From Lachnospiraceae bacterium (GTDB lineage Bacteria > Bacillota > Clostridia > Lachnospirales > Lachnospiraceae), in the NCBI GenBank assembly GCA_910576335.1, contig CAJTIU010000006.1:1-64000 (forward strand): a stretch of DNA of 64,000 bases. The letters are read 5' to 3'. Shown here in pieces: positions 28,036 to 36,007 of this stretch (the first letter of the stretch is position 1; each line of letters begins with the position of its first letter). The translations under genes were made by a program, and so were the position numbers. Below the pieces are notes generated by a model that saw nothing but the letters and a program-made list of their open reading frames with translations, had not been told where the DNA came from and searched no databases.

Positions 28036-28758
28036 ATGAAGAGAATATTATTGATGGTTTTCCGGAATTTTATTTATGTGCCGTTTATGTGGTGTAAGCT
28101 TTGTTATCATGCTTCTCATGTTGATAAGTATACGGAGGAGCAGCATTATAAGATGCTGAAGTTTATTGTTCTTCATGCGAATAAGGGCGGGAATGTGACG
28201 ATTGATGTGCATGGGCAGGAGAATATTCCAAAGGAGAATGGCTTTATGTTTTTTCCGAATCATCAGGGACTGTATGATGTACTGGCAATTATGGAGGCTT
28301 GTCCGATTCCGTTTTCAGTGGTTGCAAAGAAGGAGATTAAGGATATCCAGTTTCTAAAGCAGGTGATTGCCTGCCTGAGGGGATATCTGCTTGACCGGGA
28401 GAATGTGCGCCAGGCAATGAAGGTGATTGCGGATGTGACGAATGAGGTGAAAAAGGGACGGAATTATCTGATTTTTGCAGAAGGAACTCGTTCGAAGAAT
28501 GGGAATGAGGTACAGGATTTTAAGGGTGGAAGTTTTAAGGCTGCTACGAAAGCAAAGTGTCCCATTGTTCCTGTGGCCTTGATTGATTCTTTTAAGCCGT
28601 TTGATACGAATACAATTAGTCCGGTAACGGTTCAGGTTCACTTTTTGGAGCCGTTGTTGTATGAGGATTATAAAGATATGAAAACGAGTGAAATAGCACA
28701 GATTGTAAAAAATAGAATTAAAAAAGCAATAGAAAGAAATGAAAAAAAATACGGGTAA
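28036..28758 (+). CDS. plsC: 1-acyl-glycerol-3-phosphate acyltransferase family protein, 240 aa
   Basis: A PlsC-type enzyme that would acylate lysophosphatidic acid at the membrane. The HX4D catalytic motif is 'NHQGLYDVLA' and the substrate motif is 'FAEGTRSKNGNEVQDFKGG'. 'CPIVPVALIDS' is the family's fourth block. The N-terminus has a short hydrophobic stretch. AGGAGG lies 5-10 bases upstream. It ends at a bidirectional terminator before the convergent pilT. Confidence 0.88.
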   Translation: MKRILLMVFRNFIYVPFMWCKLCYHASHVDKYTEEQHYKMLKFIVLHANKGGNVTIDVHGQENIPKENGFMFFPNHQGLYDVLAIMEACPIPFSVVAKKEIKDIQFLKQVIACLRGYLLDRENVRQAMKVIADVTNEVKKGRNYLIFAEGTRSKNGNEVQDFKGGSFKAATKAKCPIVPVALIDSFKPFDTNTISPVTVQVHFLEPLLYEDYKDMKTSEIAQIVKNRIKKAIERNEKKYG

Positions 28759-28783
28759 ACTATATAGTGTATAGTTTACCCGT
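28751..28783. terminator. Bidirectional terminator between plsC and pilT
   Basis: ACGGGTAAACTATA pairs with TATAGTTTACCCGT around a TAGTG loop. It overlaps the plsC stop and lies 18 bases from the end of pilT. Confidence 0.75.
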
Positions 28784-28800
28784 AAATAAAATGATATCTT

Positions 28801-29856
28801 TTATAATCTTTTTTTCATCATTTCTGGATTTGAGGCATAGGTCAGTGCTGTTTCTGCTGTGATTTTATTATTTTTGTAGAGATTGATCAGGCTGTTGTCC
28901 ATGGACAGCATATCTTCTTTATTTGAGGAGTATATGATTCCTTCTATCTGGGGAATCTTATTGTCGCGGATCATATTGCGGATAGCCGGAGTAATTGTCA
29001 TGATCTCGAAAGCAGGGACTCTTCTTCCGTCTATACCCGGTACGAGCTGCTGTGATACAACTGCCTGTAATACCATGGAAAGTTGTACTGCAATCTGTCT
29101 CTGTTGGTTGGCGGGAAATACGTCTATAATACGGTCAATGGTATTAGCAGCGCCAATGGTATGGAGGGTGGATATAACAAGGTGTCCGGTTTCTGCGGCT
29201 GTCATGGCTACCTCTATTGTCTCATAATCCCTCATCTCTCCAAGAAGTATTACATCTGGACTTTGTCTTAGGGAAGCACGCAGTGCGGTTACATAGCTTT
29301 CGGTGTCAACATTAATCTCACGCTGGCTTACAATACTTTTTTTGTGGCGGTGGAGAAATTCCAGGGGATCCTCCAGAGTAATGATGTGCTTCTCCATGTT
29401 TTCATTAATGTGGTCAACAATACATGCCAGAGTTGTTGATTTTCCGCTCCCGGCAGGCCCGGTAACGAGAACAAGTCCCTTTGGGAGGGATCCGGTCTTA
29501 ATAATGGTATTTGGAATACCTAGTTCATCAGGGCTTGGAAGGGAGAAGGTAATCACCCTTACTACTGCAGAAAGTGTTCCTCTTTGTTTATATGCACTGA
29601 CACGGAATCTGGAAAGGTTGGGAATTGCAAATGAAAAATCATCATCTCCATTTGTCAGCAGATCATCCATACTCCGGTTGCCGGCCAGGGCATAAATCTG
29701 TTCAAGATATCGCTGGGTGTCAGGCGGCATCAGGCGGCCATCATCAACCTTTATAATATTTATATCGGTCCGGTAAGAGGCAGGAAGACCAGAGACAATA
29801 AAAATATCAGATGCCCGGTCTTCCACTGCCCTTTCTAATAATTCTTGTACATTCAT
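28801..29856 (-). CDS. pilT: Type IV pilus retraction ATPase PilT, 351 aa
   Basis: PilT hexamers depolymerise type IV pili. Walker A is 'GPAGSGKST' (residues 133-141), Walker B is 'DVILLGEMRD', and the His-rich stretch is 'ETGHLVISTLHT'. The PilT hallmark 'AIRNMIRDNK' near residue 285 separates it from PilB/GspE. Length fits PilT and it lacks the extra N-terminal domain of PilB. It is the last gene of a minus-strand pilus-type cluster, 84 bases after its neighbour. Confidence 0.93.
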   Translation of the reverse strand: MNVQELLERAVEDRASDIFIVSGLPASYRTDINIIKVDDGRLMPPDTQRYLEQIYALAGNRSMDDLLTNGDDDFSFAIPNLSRFRVSAYKQRGTLSAVVRVITFSLPSPDELGIPNTIIKTGSLPKGLVLVTGPAGSGKSTTLACIVDHINENMEKHIITLEDPLEFLHRHKKSIVSQREINVDTESYVTALRASLRQSPDVILLGEMRDYETIEVAMTAAETGHLVISTLHTIGAANTIDRIIDVFPANQQRQIAVQLSMVLQAVVSQQLVPGIDGRRVPAFEIMTITPAIRNMIRDNKIPQIEGIIYSSNKEDMLSMDNSLINLYKNNKITAETALTYASNPEMMKKRL

Positions 29857-29893
29857 TTATTGAGAATCTCCTTTTTTATTTTTCTACATTATT

Positions 29894-29927
29894 TATGATA
29901 TAAGTGTCAAAAGGTCATGTGTTTCAT
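29894..29927 (-). repeat. Solitary end of the origin-region repeat family
   Basis: On the minus strand the segment reads ATGAAACACATGACCTTTTG then ACACTTATATCA, closely matching the 3' end of R3 and R4 near the origin. It lies in the gap before pilT. Confidence 0.55.
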
Positions 29928-29940
29928 TCCTGTACTATTT

Positions 29941-30444
29941 TTATTGAAGAAGGGGAAGTGAGGAATCTCCTTTCCATTCCTGTGTGGAGATCTGCTTCCA
30001 TTCCGTAATACGGTAATACCCTTCTATGTCCCTGTCATTTGCTGCCAGGGTAACTCTTAATGATTCTGAATCATCATCTCCGACTGGAACCAGATACTGG
30101 ATAATAAGGGCATTCTGTACCTCCTCATTAGGTAAAACAGTGATTCCTTCTATATTTTCCAGGGAAGACAGGGCCTTCTGCTGGTAGTCGAATGTATATA
30201 AATTTGTTTCTTTTGAAATATCCAACAGGATCTGGTCAACTTTTTCGAGCCTTTCCTCGGCAAGGTTATTTGCTTTATAATAGGCAGTGGTACGGTCTGT
30301 CGTCTTCTTGCTGTAATTTTCATCTCTGAGAGCCCCGGAGAGAGAAAGCATGGCAAATACCACCATACAAAGAATTACCAGGATAACAAGCATAAAGGAT
30401 GATCCCACATTAACCGGAGGATAGGAATTCTTTTTTGGTTTCAT
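29941..30444 (-). CDS. Pilus-cluster membrane protein, 167 aa
   Basis: The protein has a 15-residue polar start, a membrane segment ('FMLVILVILCMVVFAMLSL') and a soluble extracellular domain. The segment follows a glycine ('NVGSSFMLV'), so it may be a minor pilin-like subunit, but Glu5 is missing. The middle 'AYYKANNLAEERLEKVDQIL' is a helix as in pilin-like proteins. It overlaps the upstream gene by 4 bases, showing operon translation. No specific family assigned. Confidence 0.7.
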   Translation of the reverse strand: MKPKKNSYPPVNVGSSFMLVILVILCMVVFAMLSLSGALRDENYSKKTTDRTTAYYKANNLAEERLEKVDQILLDISKETNLYTFDYQQKALSSLENIEGITVLPNEEVQNALIIQYLVPVGDDDSESLRVTLAANDRDIEGYYRITEWKQISTQEWKGDSSLPLLQ

Positions 30445-30899
30445 TCTTGCACAGCCTCCTTTTGTATCATTTTCTGTAAATATTTTTTCACTTCAAGAGA
30501 ATAGATTTCCTCTGATTCCTGAGAGTCTGAGACAACGATTCTGCCTAAGAGGAAGTTGTCTGCCTGTTTATAGGAAAGGTTAAGGGAATAAGCAGCGTCA
30601 TCCTCACTGCAGGTATTCCAGTCATGATTAAAATAGATCATATAATCTCCTTCCTGTCTGGAGGCTCCTTCAGGAAACTGTTCTTTCAGGCAGGCAGGCA
30701 GATCCTCACTGCTTCTTACCATCTCTGCAACAGAGGAGGCATAATTGGCAGCATGATTAAGAGCTGTAGTGTCCCGCTCTATTAAATGCGATTTTACAAA
30801 AAACCTTACACAGACAGCAGAGGCCAGACAGAAGAACAGGATTGCAATGATAAGTTCCATTAGAAAGAGACTGGAACGTTTTGCTGGTTTTCTTTTCAT
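30441..30899 (-). CDS. Prepilin-like protein, 152 aa
   Basis: The N-terminus 'KRSSLFLMELIIAILFF' resembles a class III/type IV prepilin: short basic leader, then a hydrophobic helix with Glu at +5. The residue before the predicted cut is Ser rather than the usual Gly. The C-terminal domain is small and polar. The start at 30899 is chosen for its GGAG 8 bases upstream. It overlaps the 4 bases of the next gene and follows the DUF4860 gene closely, so it is part of the same operon. Confidence 0.7.
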   Translation of the reverse strand: MKRKPAKRSSLFLMELIIAILFFCLASAVCVRFFVKSHLIERDTTALNHAANYASSVAEMVRSSEDLPACLKEQFPEGASRQEGDYMIYFNHDWNTCSEDDAAYSLNLSYKQADNFLLGRIVVSDSQESEEIYSLEVKKYLQKMIQKEAVQE

Positions 30900-30913
30900 G
30901 TCAGCATCTCCTC

Positions 30914-31411
30914 TCATATAGAATTGTCAGAATGTATACTGACAAAAACAGATTCCATCTGTCCTTCATCAGAGGAACAGGAAAAACGTAAAAGTCCGGG
31001 CGCTGCTTCTTCCATCTGGAAAGAGGAAACCTTCATGATCTCAGTACCGTTTCTGGAAGAAGCATCAATACCATCCTGAATGAAAAGCTCGCGGAGTACG
31101 CCTTTATCTTCATATATATAGGTGTGATAAAGTGTTTCATTCAGATTCCGTTCCAGGACAAGGGCAGGATGCCCGTCAAAGCTGTCGAGGTAAATATTTT
31201 GTGTGCCTCCCTCGTCATTCTGACGTATTTTTTCTGTTATATAAGACAGGCAGGTTCTGGATGTAAACAGATCCTTAGAACTCTCTGTAATATTTTTATA
31301 AATATTAGCAGAAAGAATCAATACTGCCAGAGACGAGGCTGCAAATACGAAGAACAGCGCAATTGGAAAAATAAAATCAATTGTATGCTGTTTTATTTTC
31401 TTATTATTCAT
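30914..31411 (-). CDS. DUF4860-type protein, 165 aa
   Basis: An N-terminal membrane segment ('FIFPIALFFVFAASSLAVLIL') precedes a domain of ~125 residues with 'CLSYITEKIRQND' and a beta-rich end. It fits the DUF4860 type I associate with pilus clusters in Clostridia. The pattern (short leader, helix, beta domain) is pilin-like, though no prepilin site is evident. The start at 31411 has GGAGG 6 bases upstream and overlaps the end of the preceding gene by 8 bases. Confidence 0.72.
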   Translation of the reverse strand: MNNKKIKQHTIDFIFPIALFFVFAASSLAVLILSANIYKNITESSKDLFTSRTCLSYITEKIRQNDEGGTQNIYLDSFDGHPALVLERNLNETLYHTYIYEDKGVLRELFIQDGIDASSRNGTEIMKVSSFQMEEAAPGLLRFSCSSDEGQMESVFVSIHSDNSI

Positions 31412-31742
31412 TGCTTTCCTCCGGTTTGTCAATAATAGTTACATCGGGCAGAATATTTGCCCCGAGTATCTGATAATCAATAAAATATTTTTTGGAATCA
31501 TAGTGTATTCCATAGGATTCTGTTAAATAATCAAGACTTTCAGGATAGTGTCCCTCTGTCGCATAGCAATGGATTATTCCCTGTCTTACTGCATTTTCCA
31601 GACTTTCCTTCTGCTTTTTATCCGTATCTTTTCCCAGTGCGGATACACCTGTGTAAAAGACGCATCCAACGCCGAGAAAAAGGAGAAGAGAAAAAATATG
31701 CTTTTTCGTATCTCTGGAGCTGCCTTGATAAAAACGTTTCAT
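31404..31742 (-). CDS. Small membrane-anchored pilus-cluster protein, 112 aa
   Basis: It has a single N-terminal membrane helix ('HIFSLLLFLGVGCVFYTGVSAL') and a short outer domain containing 'AVRQGIIHCYATEGHYPESL' and 'YFIDYQILGANILPDV'. The 'A(x)EGxYP.sL' pattern is the same as in major pseudopilins (GspG/PilE type), suggesting a pseudopilin-derived fold without a canonical leader. It lies between pilC and the DUF4860 gene. Confidence 0.7.
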   Translation of the reverse strand: MKRFYQGSSRDTKKHIFSLLLFLGVGCVFYTGVSALGKDTDKKQKESLENAVRQGIIHCYATEGHYPESLDYLTESYGIHYDSKKYFIDYQILGANILPDVTIIDKPEESNE

Positions 31743-31795
31743 ATTAAACGTCTCCTTTCATGTATCACTTTTTTAGCTGCAGGAAACCAGTCAGT

Positions 31796-32839
31796 CTATA
31801 AGCCTGCCATAATACCAAGAAGCGGCAGCATAACAGAAAACAGAATAGCGCCTACAATTACAGAAAGAATAATAACAAGTGTGGGCTCCAGTCCGGCAAT
31901 CAGTCCGGTAATCTGGGTATCTACATCATCCTCATATTCGGCTGCAATCTGACTCATAACCTCATCCATAACACCGGCTTTTCCGGCAATGGAGGCCATG
32001 CGCGCGTAGACTCCTGTAAATATATGAGTTTCCCGGAATGCATCAGACAAATCCATTCCTTCGTCAAGCTTAAGCTGGCATTCTGCAAGTTTTTTTTGAA
32101 AATGTTCATTTTCTACAAGATTTCCTGCAAGATGGATACCCTGCTCCGGTGACATTCCGCTTCTAAGTGTCAGTGCCATACCGTCTGCAAAGCGGCATGC
32201 AGCTGTCTTTTCATATATATTTCTGGCAAAGGAAAAATGATAGCCTGCTTTCAAAAGTAGCGCTTTTCCCCCTTTCGTCCTTGTAAGGTAAAATACGAGA
32301 ACGACAAATACTGCGGCAATTATAATAAAAACAGAAGCGTAACGGGAGAGTCCCTCTCCTGCTTTTAGGATACCCTTTGAAAAGCCGCTCATCTCCTGCC
32401 CCAGCTGGCTAAATACCTGGTTGAAAATCGGCATAACTTTTGTGATCAGAATAAGAATCACTGCCAGCATCATAAGAATCATGATAAGAGGGTATGTAAG
32501 GGCGCTTTTAATAGTCTGCGCCAGGTTATCTTCCCTGGTGTAATGTGTGCTTAAGGACTCCATGACTTCGTCAAGAGTACCGGTTTCTTCCCCAAGCTTT
32601 ACCATATGAAGCATATAATCGGGAAATACTGAGGCCTCACTTACAGCTTCATAAAAGAAACCTGTTTCCTCCATCTTTTCCTTCATGAGGGCAAGAAGTG
32701 TACGTTCACTCTCATTCTGGGAATCTTCTTCGAGAATACCAAGCCCTTCCAGTGAGGAAATGCCGGACTTTAAGATCATTGCCATCTGGTTGCAGAATGC
32801 TGCTGTCTCCAAATTGGACAAGGGTGTTTTATTTGACAT
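31796..32839 (-). CDS. pilC: Type II secretion/type IV pilus inner-membrane platform protein PilC (GspF family), 347 aa
   Basis: It has two repeated GspF domains, each beginning with 'FCNQMAMILKSGISSLEGL' (residues ~15-33) and 'FADGMALTLRSGMSPEQGI'. Membrane helices lie near 'LIMILMMLAVILILITKVM', 'SVFIIIAAVFVVLVFYL' and the C-terminal 'LEPTLVIILSVIVGAILFSV'. PilC anchors the pilus motor at the membrane. It follows the transglutaminase gene by ~36 bases. No PilB gene accompanies it. Confidence 0.93.
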   Translation of the reverse strand: MSNKTPLSNLETAAFCNQMAMILKSGISSLEGLGILEEDSQNESERTLLALMKEKMEETGFFYEAVSEASVFPDYMLHMVKLGEETGTLDEVMESLSTHYTREDNLAQTIKSALTYPLIMILMMLAVILILITKVMPIFNQVFSQLGQEMSGFSKGILKAGEGLSRYASVFIIIAAVFVVLVFYLTRTKGGKALLLKAGYHFSFARNIYEKTAACRFADGMALTLRSGMSPEQGIHLAGNLVENEHFQKKLAECQLKLDEGMDLSDAFRETHIFTGVYARMASIAGKAGVMDEVMSQIAAEYEDDVDTQITGLIAGLEPTLVIILSVIVGAILFSVMLPLLGIMAGL

Positions 32840-32875
32840 ATTTGAACTCCTTCCATACTATTAATAAGTGTACTT

Positions 32876-33895
32876 CTAATAAGTGTACTTCACTGTGTAA
32901 TTACTTCCATCGCCTACATACTTTTTCACGCTGCCCTTTCCATTATTGGAGGCAAGGGTAGGATCCATAAGCGACCAGTTCTTTCCATCAAATTCAATTA
33001 CATTATCTACCCATCCCTTTTCAGTCAGATAACAACTGATCCAGGCATGGTAGATTTCTCCGGAATAACCGACCTCAAGTCTGGTAGGAATGCGCTGAGT
33101 ACGAAGCATCGCCGTCATAAGCGCGGCATAATCAAAACAAATGCCTTTCTTGGTTTTCAGTGTATGATCTACATCTGGAATGTAACCATAGGCAATATTC
33201 TCTGCTTTTTTTGTGTCGTATTTTATATTTTCCGTTACATATAGATAAATATTTTCTACAGCATCCAGATCAGTTTTACACCCCTCTGCCAGTGAACTTC
33301 CCTCAGAAACAGCCTTTGATTTGTTATTATAATCTACATATACATTTGGTGTAAGATAAGGAAGAAACTTATCTTCCAGGGTAACATCTGCAGATTCGGT
33401 AAAGGCGACTGCATACAGATCCTGGGATAAATCAGCAGATTCATATAATGTAAAAGTATATCCGCCGTCTCCACCGGTCAGGGGATAGGTTACATGTTCT
33501 CCCCTGGCTTCGACCAGATATGTGCATGTAACGCCGTCCGGTCCCTGAACCTGGAATTTTACTTTTTCATTGCTGCCGCTGTAGGTTAGCATCATATAGC
33601 CTTTGGATACATTTGATAAATCCATCGAAACGATATCATTTCCAAAGACACTTTTTCCAGAAGCTTCCGGAGTCAGTACACGGGGAGTGTTGTCCCGGTC
33701 TGGAGTATTGTCATCAGCCTCTTTCTTTGGTTTTGACGAAGAATTTGAGGAAGCCTGGTTGTCTGAAGCAAACGAACTGCCGCCAGAGGAACAGCCTGGA
33801 ACCAAAAAGGCTGATATTAGGATGAATGCTATTACTCTTCCACAGAACAGCCGTGGACGCCGCCTGATGTCTGATTGAAAACATTCTGCAGCCAT
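32876..33895 (-). CDS. Transglutaminase-domain lipoprotein, 339 aa
   Basis: The N-terminus has a basic stretch, a hydrophobic segment and a lipobox 'LVPGC', followed by a Ser/Asn/Lys-rich linker, so it is a surface lipoprotein. A beta-rich domain (about residues 75-190) comes before a transglutaminase/protease-like core with the catalytic triad in 'KGICFDYAALMTAML' (Cys), 'YHAWISCYL' (His) and 'WSLMDPT' (Asp). Such proteins cross-link or cleave proteins or wall peptides. It is first in the pilus-type cluster and may share its promoter. Confidence 0.85.
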   Translation of the reverse strand: MAAECFQSDIRRRPRLFCGRVIAFILISAFLVPGCSSGGSSFASDNQASSNSSSKPKKEADDNTPDRDNTPRVLTPEASGKSVFGNDIVSMDLSNVSKGYMMLTYSGSNEKVKFQVQGPDGVTCTYLVEARGEHVTYPLTGGDGGYTFTLYESADLSQDLYAVAFTESADVTLEDKFLPYLTPNVYVDYNNKSKAVSEGSSLAEGCKTDLDAVENIYLYVTENIKYDTKKAENIAYGYIPDVDHTLKTKKGICFDYAALMTAMLRTQRIPTRLEVGYSGEIYHAWISCYLTEKGWVDNVIEFDGKNWSLMDPTLASNNGKGSVKKYVGDGSNYTVKYTY

Positions 33896-34070
33896 ACAGG
33901 AATCTCCTTTCTGTTTAAACTTATTAGTATACTCACGGCCAATTTATCTGGCGCGCAGTAAAACAGTTTTGTAGTACGATTAATAAAATAATGTACTAAG
34001 CTAATGTCTTACATTTCCTATTATAACATGTTTTTATTATATTTTAAAGAATCCTGGAGGCATTTGTACT

Positions 34071-34097
34071 TATGAATCTTCATGATTTAGCCGATAT
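34071..34097 (+). promoter_or_regulatory. Sigma-28 (SigD)-like promoter for the DUF6033 gene
   Basis: TATGAATC, 11 bases, then GCCGATAT matches the sigma-28 pattern TAAAGTTT-N11-GCCGATAA in spacing and in seven of eight -10 bases. It lies 35 bases before the start at 34132 and includes the only upstream ATG, which makes the shorter start more likely. Confidence 0.55.
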
Positions 34098-34131
34098 TAA
34101 TAATAGACAAAGATATATTGGAGGGATTTTT

Positions 34132-35193
34132 ATGCAGGTGAAAAATGAAAGGATATACCATGAAAAAGCACCCGCAGAATTGCCCCAGGTAAATTTCCAG
34201 AAGGACATGCAGAATGAAAATAAGCCAGATCAGTCTGGTGCAGCCGCTATGATGAATTACCTTAAGGAAAATTATAAACATATTAATTTTAGCTTCATTT
34301 CTTTTGATAATAAAAGTCAGATCGGTCAGTATGGTTCAACAAAAAAGGGAATGAATCATGTGGCAATTTCTCCGGAGCTTTTAGAAAAGATGAGTACGGA
34401 TGAAGAAGTAAGGAGACAGGTGGAGAATGTTCTGAACCATCTGGACAGCTACCAGAAGAGTGCACAGACAAGTGCATTCTTAAAGGACAAAGAGCTGGTG
34501 GGTATGGGACTTGTCCTAAGTGAGGATGGACAGGTATCTATGTGGACGGCCACCACAGAGCGCGACAAGGAAAAGGTTTATCCAACCTACTGGCGTGACA
34601 GGGAATCCACATCCTTCTATTCCAAACATGCAAAGAATAAGGGATACAGCTCCCCATACAATTATTCACACAGCACAAATATGATGCGCCTGGCAAATGC
34701 CAGGAATGTAACAGCAGTCAGAGGACTGATCTCAGCAAAATACGGGGAGATACAAAAGGTAAAGATGCAGGTAAAGGATCCGGCTGAGGCAGCATCCATT
34801 GTAAGAAAGATCAAATCTGTCATACAAAGTGGTAATATTAAGATCGCAAGACTTCATAAAGAGGAACGGCTGGCCTTTCAGAAAAAGGCAGCTGAAAAGA
34901 AAATGAAGGAAAAGCTTGCAAGGCGTCTTGCAGAAGAACTCAGACGAAAAAAAACCGCAAGACAGGGTCAGGAACAGTGCCAGACATCCCACCTGGATGA
35001 TGTACTTCCAAAGCCCTCATTGAATGATGAGAGATTCCGTCAGATTGCAGAGCAGTATGTTAACTCCATGCCAGACTCCGCAGTAGCCGCAGAAACCGGA
35101 GGAGTGTCAGGAACAGCGGCCGGGGGAGGCGAAGCAGTAGTAAGTGTATCTGTTGTATCGGCGCCTGTGGCATCGATAGACTGCAGCGCGTAA
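34132..35193 (+). CDS. DUF6033-type protein, 353 aa
   Basis: The middle region, 'HINFSFISFDNKSQIGQYGS' through 'GMNHVAISPELLEKM' and 'VLNHLDSYQKSAQTSAFL', is of a type I recall as DUF6033 in Lachnospiraceae. A basic coiled region follows ('KKMKEKLARRLAEELRRKK'), then a Gly/Ala/Val-rich end. No signal peptide is seen. The start at 34132 has GGAGGG 6 bases upstream. Its sigma-28-like promoter and place beside csrA/fliW suggest a role in the flagellar regulon; its function is unknown. Confidence 0.8.
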   Translation: MQVKNERIYHEKAPAELPQVNFQKDMQNENKPDQSGAAAMMNYLKENYKHINFSFISFDNKSQIGQYGSTKKGMNHVAISPELLEKMSTDEEVRRQVENVLNHLDSYQKSAQTSAFLKDKELVGMGLVLSEDGQVSMWTATTERDKEKVYPTYWRDRESTSFYSKHAKNKGYSSPYNYSHSTNMMRLANARNVTAVRGLISAKYGEIQKVKMQVKDPAEAASIVRKIKSVIQSGNIKIARLHKEERLAFQKKAAEKKMKEKLARRLAEELRRKKTARQGQEQCQTSHLDDVLPKPSLNDERFRQIAEQYVNSMPDSAVAAETGGVSGTAAGGGEAVVSVSVVSAPVASIDCSA

Positions 35194-35198
35194 TAGTA

Positions 35199-35275
35199 GG
35201 GGACGGGGCAATTTTCACATCAAAAGCTCCACTGGAGCTTTTGATGCGCGCTATGGCGAAAATTGCCCCGTCCCC
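35199..35275. repeat. GGGGACGGGG palindrome, long nested copy P6
   Basis: The outer arms GGGGACGGGGCAATTTT and their complement enclose a second hairpin CATCAAAAGCTCCA/GGAGCTTTTGATG. It lies between the convergent DUF6033 and csrA genes, and the csrA stop codon is inside it. Confidence 0.9.
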
Positions 35276-35487
35276 AACTTTAGTTTTTCAAGTAGTTCTT
35301 TTGGTGCAGCTTCGGCCGCTTTTTTATTTTCGGCTGCTGCTTCTTTTAATTCGGTGCGGAGAATTGGGATCTCTTTTGGTGCATCAACTGCAAGCTTTAC
35401 CCAGTCGGCTCCTGTTTCCATAACTGTCAGAGTGATGTTATGATTGATCGAAAGGGATTCACCTTTTTTTCTCTGTAATATGAGCAT
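35251..35487 (-). CDS. csrA: Carbon storage/translational regulator CsrA, 78 aa
   Basis: CsrA binds GGA-containing RNA hairpins and represses translation, notably of flagellin in Firmicutes, with FliW as its protein antagonist. The start 'MLILQRKKGESLSINHNI' and 'DWVKLAVDAPKEIPILR' are standard. After residue ~60 the tail is variable; the last eight residues (LGTGQFSP) are encoded by the palindrome at 35199-35275, which also provides the stop. It starts 2 bases after the fliW stop. Confidence 0.95.
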   Translation of the reverse strand: MLILQRKKGESLSINHNITLTVMETGADWVKLAVDAPKEIPILRTELKEAAAENKKAAEAAPKELLEKLKLGTGQFSP

Positions 35488-35488
35488 A

Positions 35489-35935
35489 TTATTCCCCCTC
35501 CTTTTTTGACAGATCTGAAAGCTTATGCCGGAAGGTGTATTTAGGCTGTTCCAGCATGACTTGCTTTGCTTTTCTGTTTATTGCATTTACGGCAAGAGGT
35601 GCTCTTAAGTTTACGGTGGAATCCTCGATTGGGTCGTGTATGACGCTGATGACATAATAGGAGATGTCATCATGGGAGCTGGCTTCCAGTTCTTTTAGAT
35701 CTTTTTCTGAGAGTTCTGGCGCGTAGTCAGGACAGATCATAAATGGATTCATGACAATGAAGGATAGAGATTCATCCTCCAGGGATTGTAATGAGATCAT
35801 GGAATCATTTTCCGCATTAAAGGGGAGAGGAAGATAACGGGTGCAGGATTCGAATCCAAATAGTCCATCCATAATCTGTATAATATCATTTTCTTCATAG
35901 GATATTTCACCAAAATATTTTGCGTTAATAATCAA
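35489..35935 (-). CDS. fliW: Flagellar assembly factor FliW, 148 aa
   Basis: FliW binds flagellin or CsrA, coupling flagellin synthesis to secretion. 'IIQIMDGLFGFESCTRYLPL' and the following 'DESLSFIVMNPF' are characteristic. It lies immediately upstream of csrA, the usual pairing, and ~70 bases after the DUF6470 gene. Confidence 0.94.
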   Translation of the reverse strand: MIINAKYFGEISYEENDIIQIMDGLFGFESCTRYLPLPFNAENDSMISLQSLEDESLSFIVMNPFMICPDYAPELSEKDLKELEASSHDDISYYVISVIHDPIEDSTVNLRAPLAVNAINRKAKQVMLEQPKYTFRHKLSDLSKKEGE

Positions 35936-36007
35936 TGTATGGTACCTCCTTGGGTTTTTGTGATATTGGAAATGAATTTTCCTATATCACAAAGAAAGGG
36001 CTTAATA

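Noticed and set aside
28801-29856. PilB/GspE extension ATPase
   Set aside because: Length, lack of the extra N-terminal domain and the AIRNMIR motif identify PilT.
34072-34131. Earlier start for the DUF6033 protein
   Set aside because: The ATG at 34072 lies within the sigma-28-like promoter and its GGAGG is 13 bases away; the start at 34132 has proper spacing.
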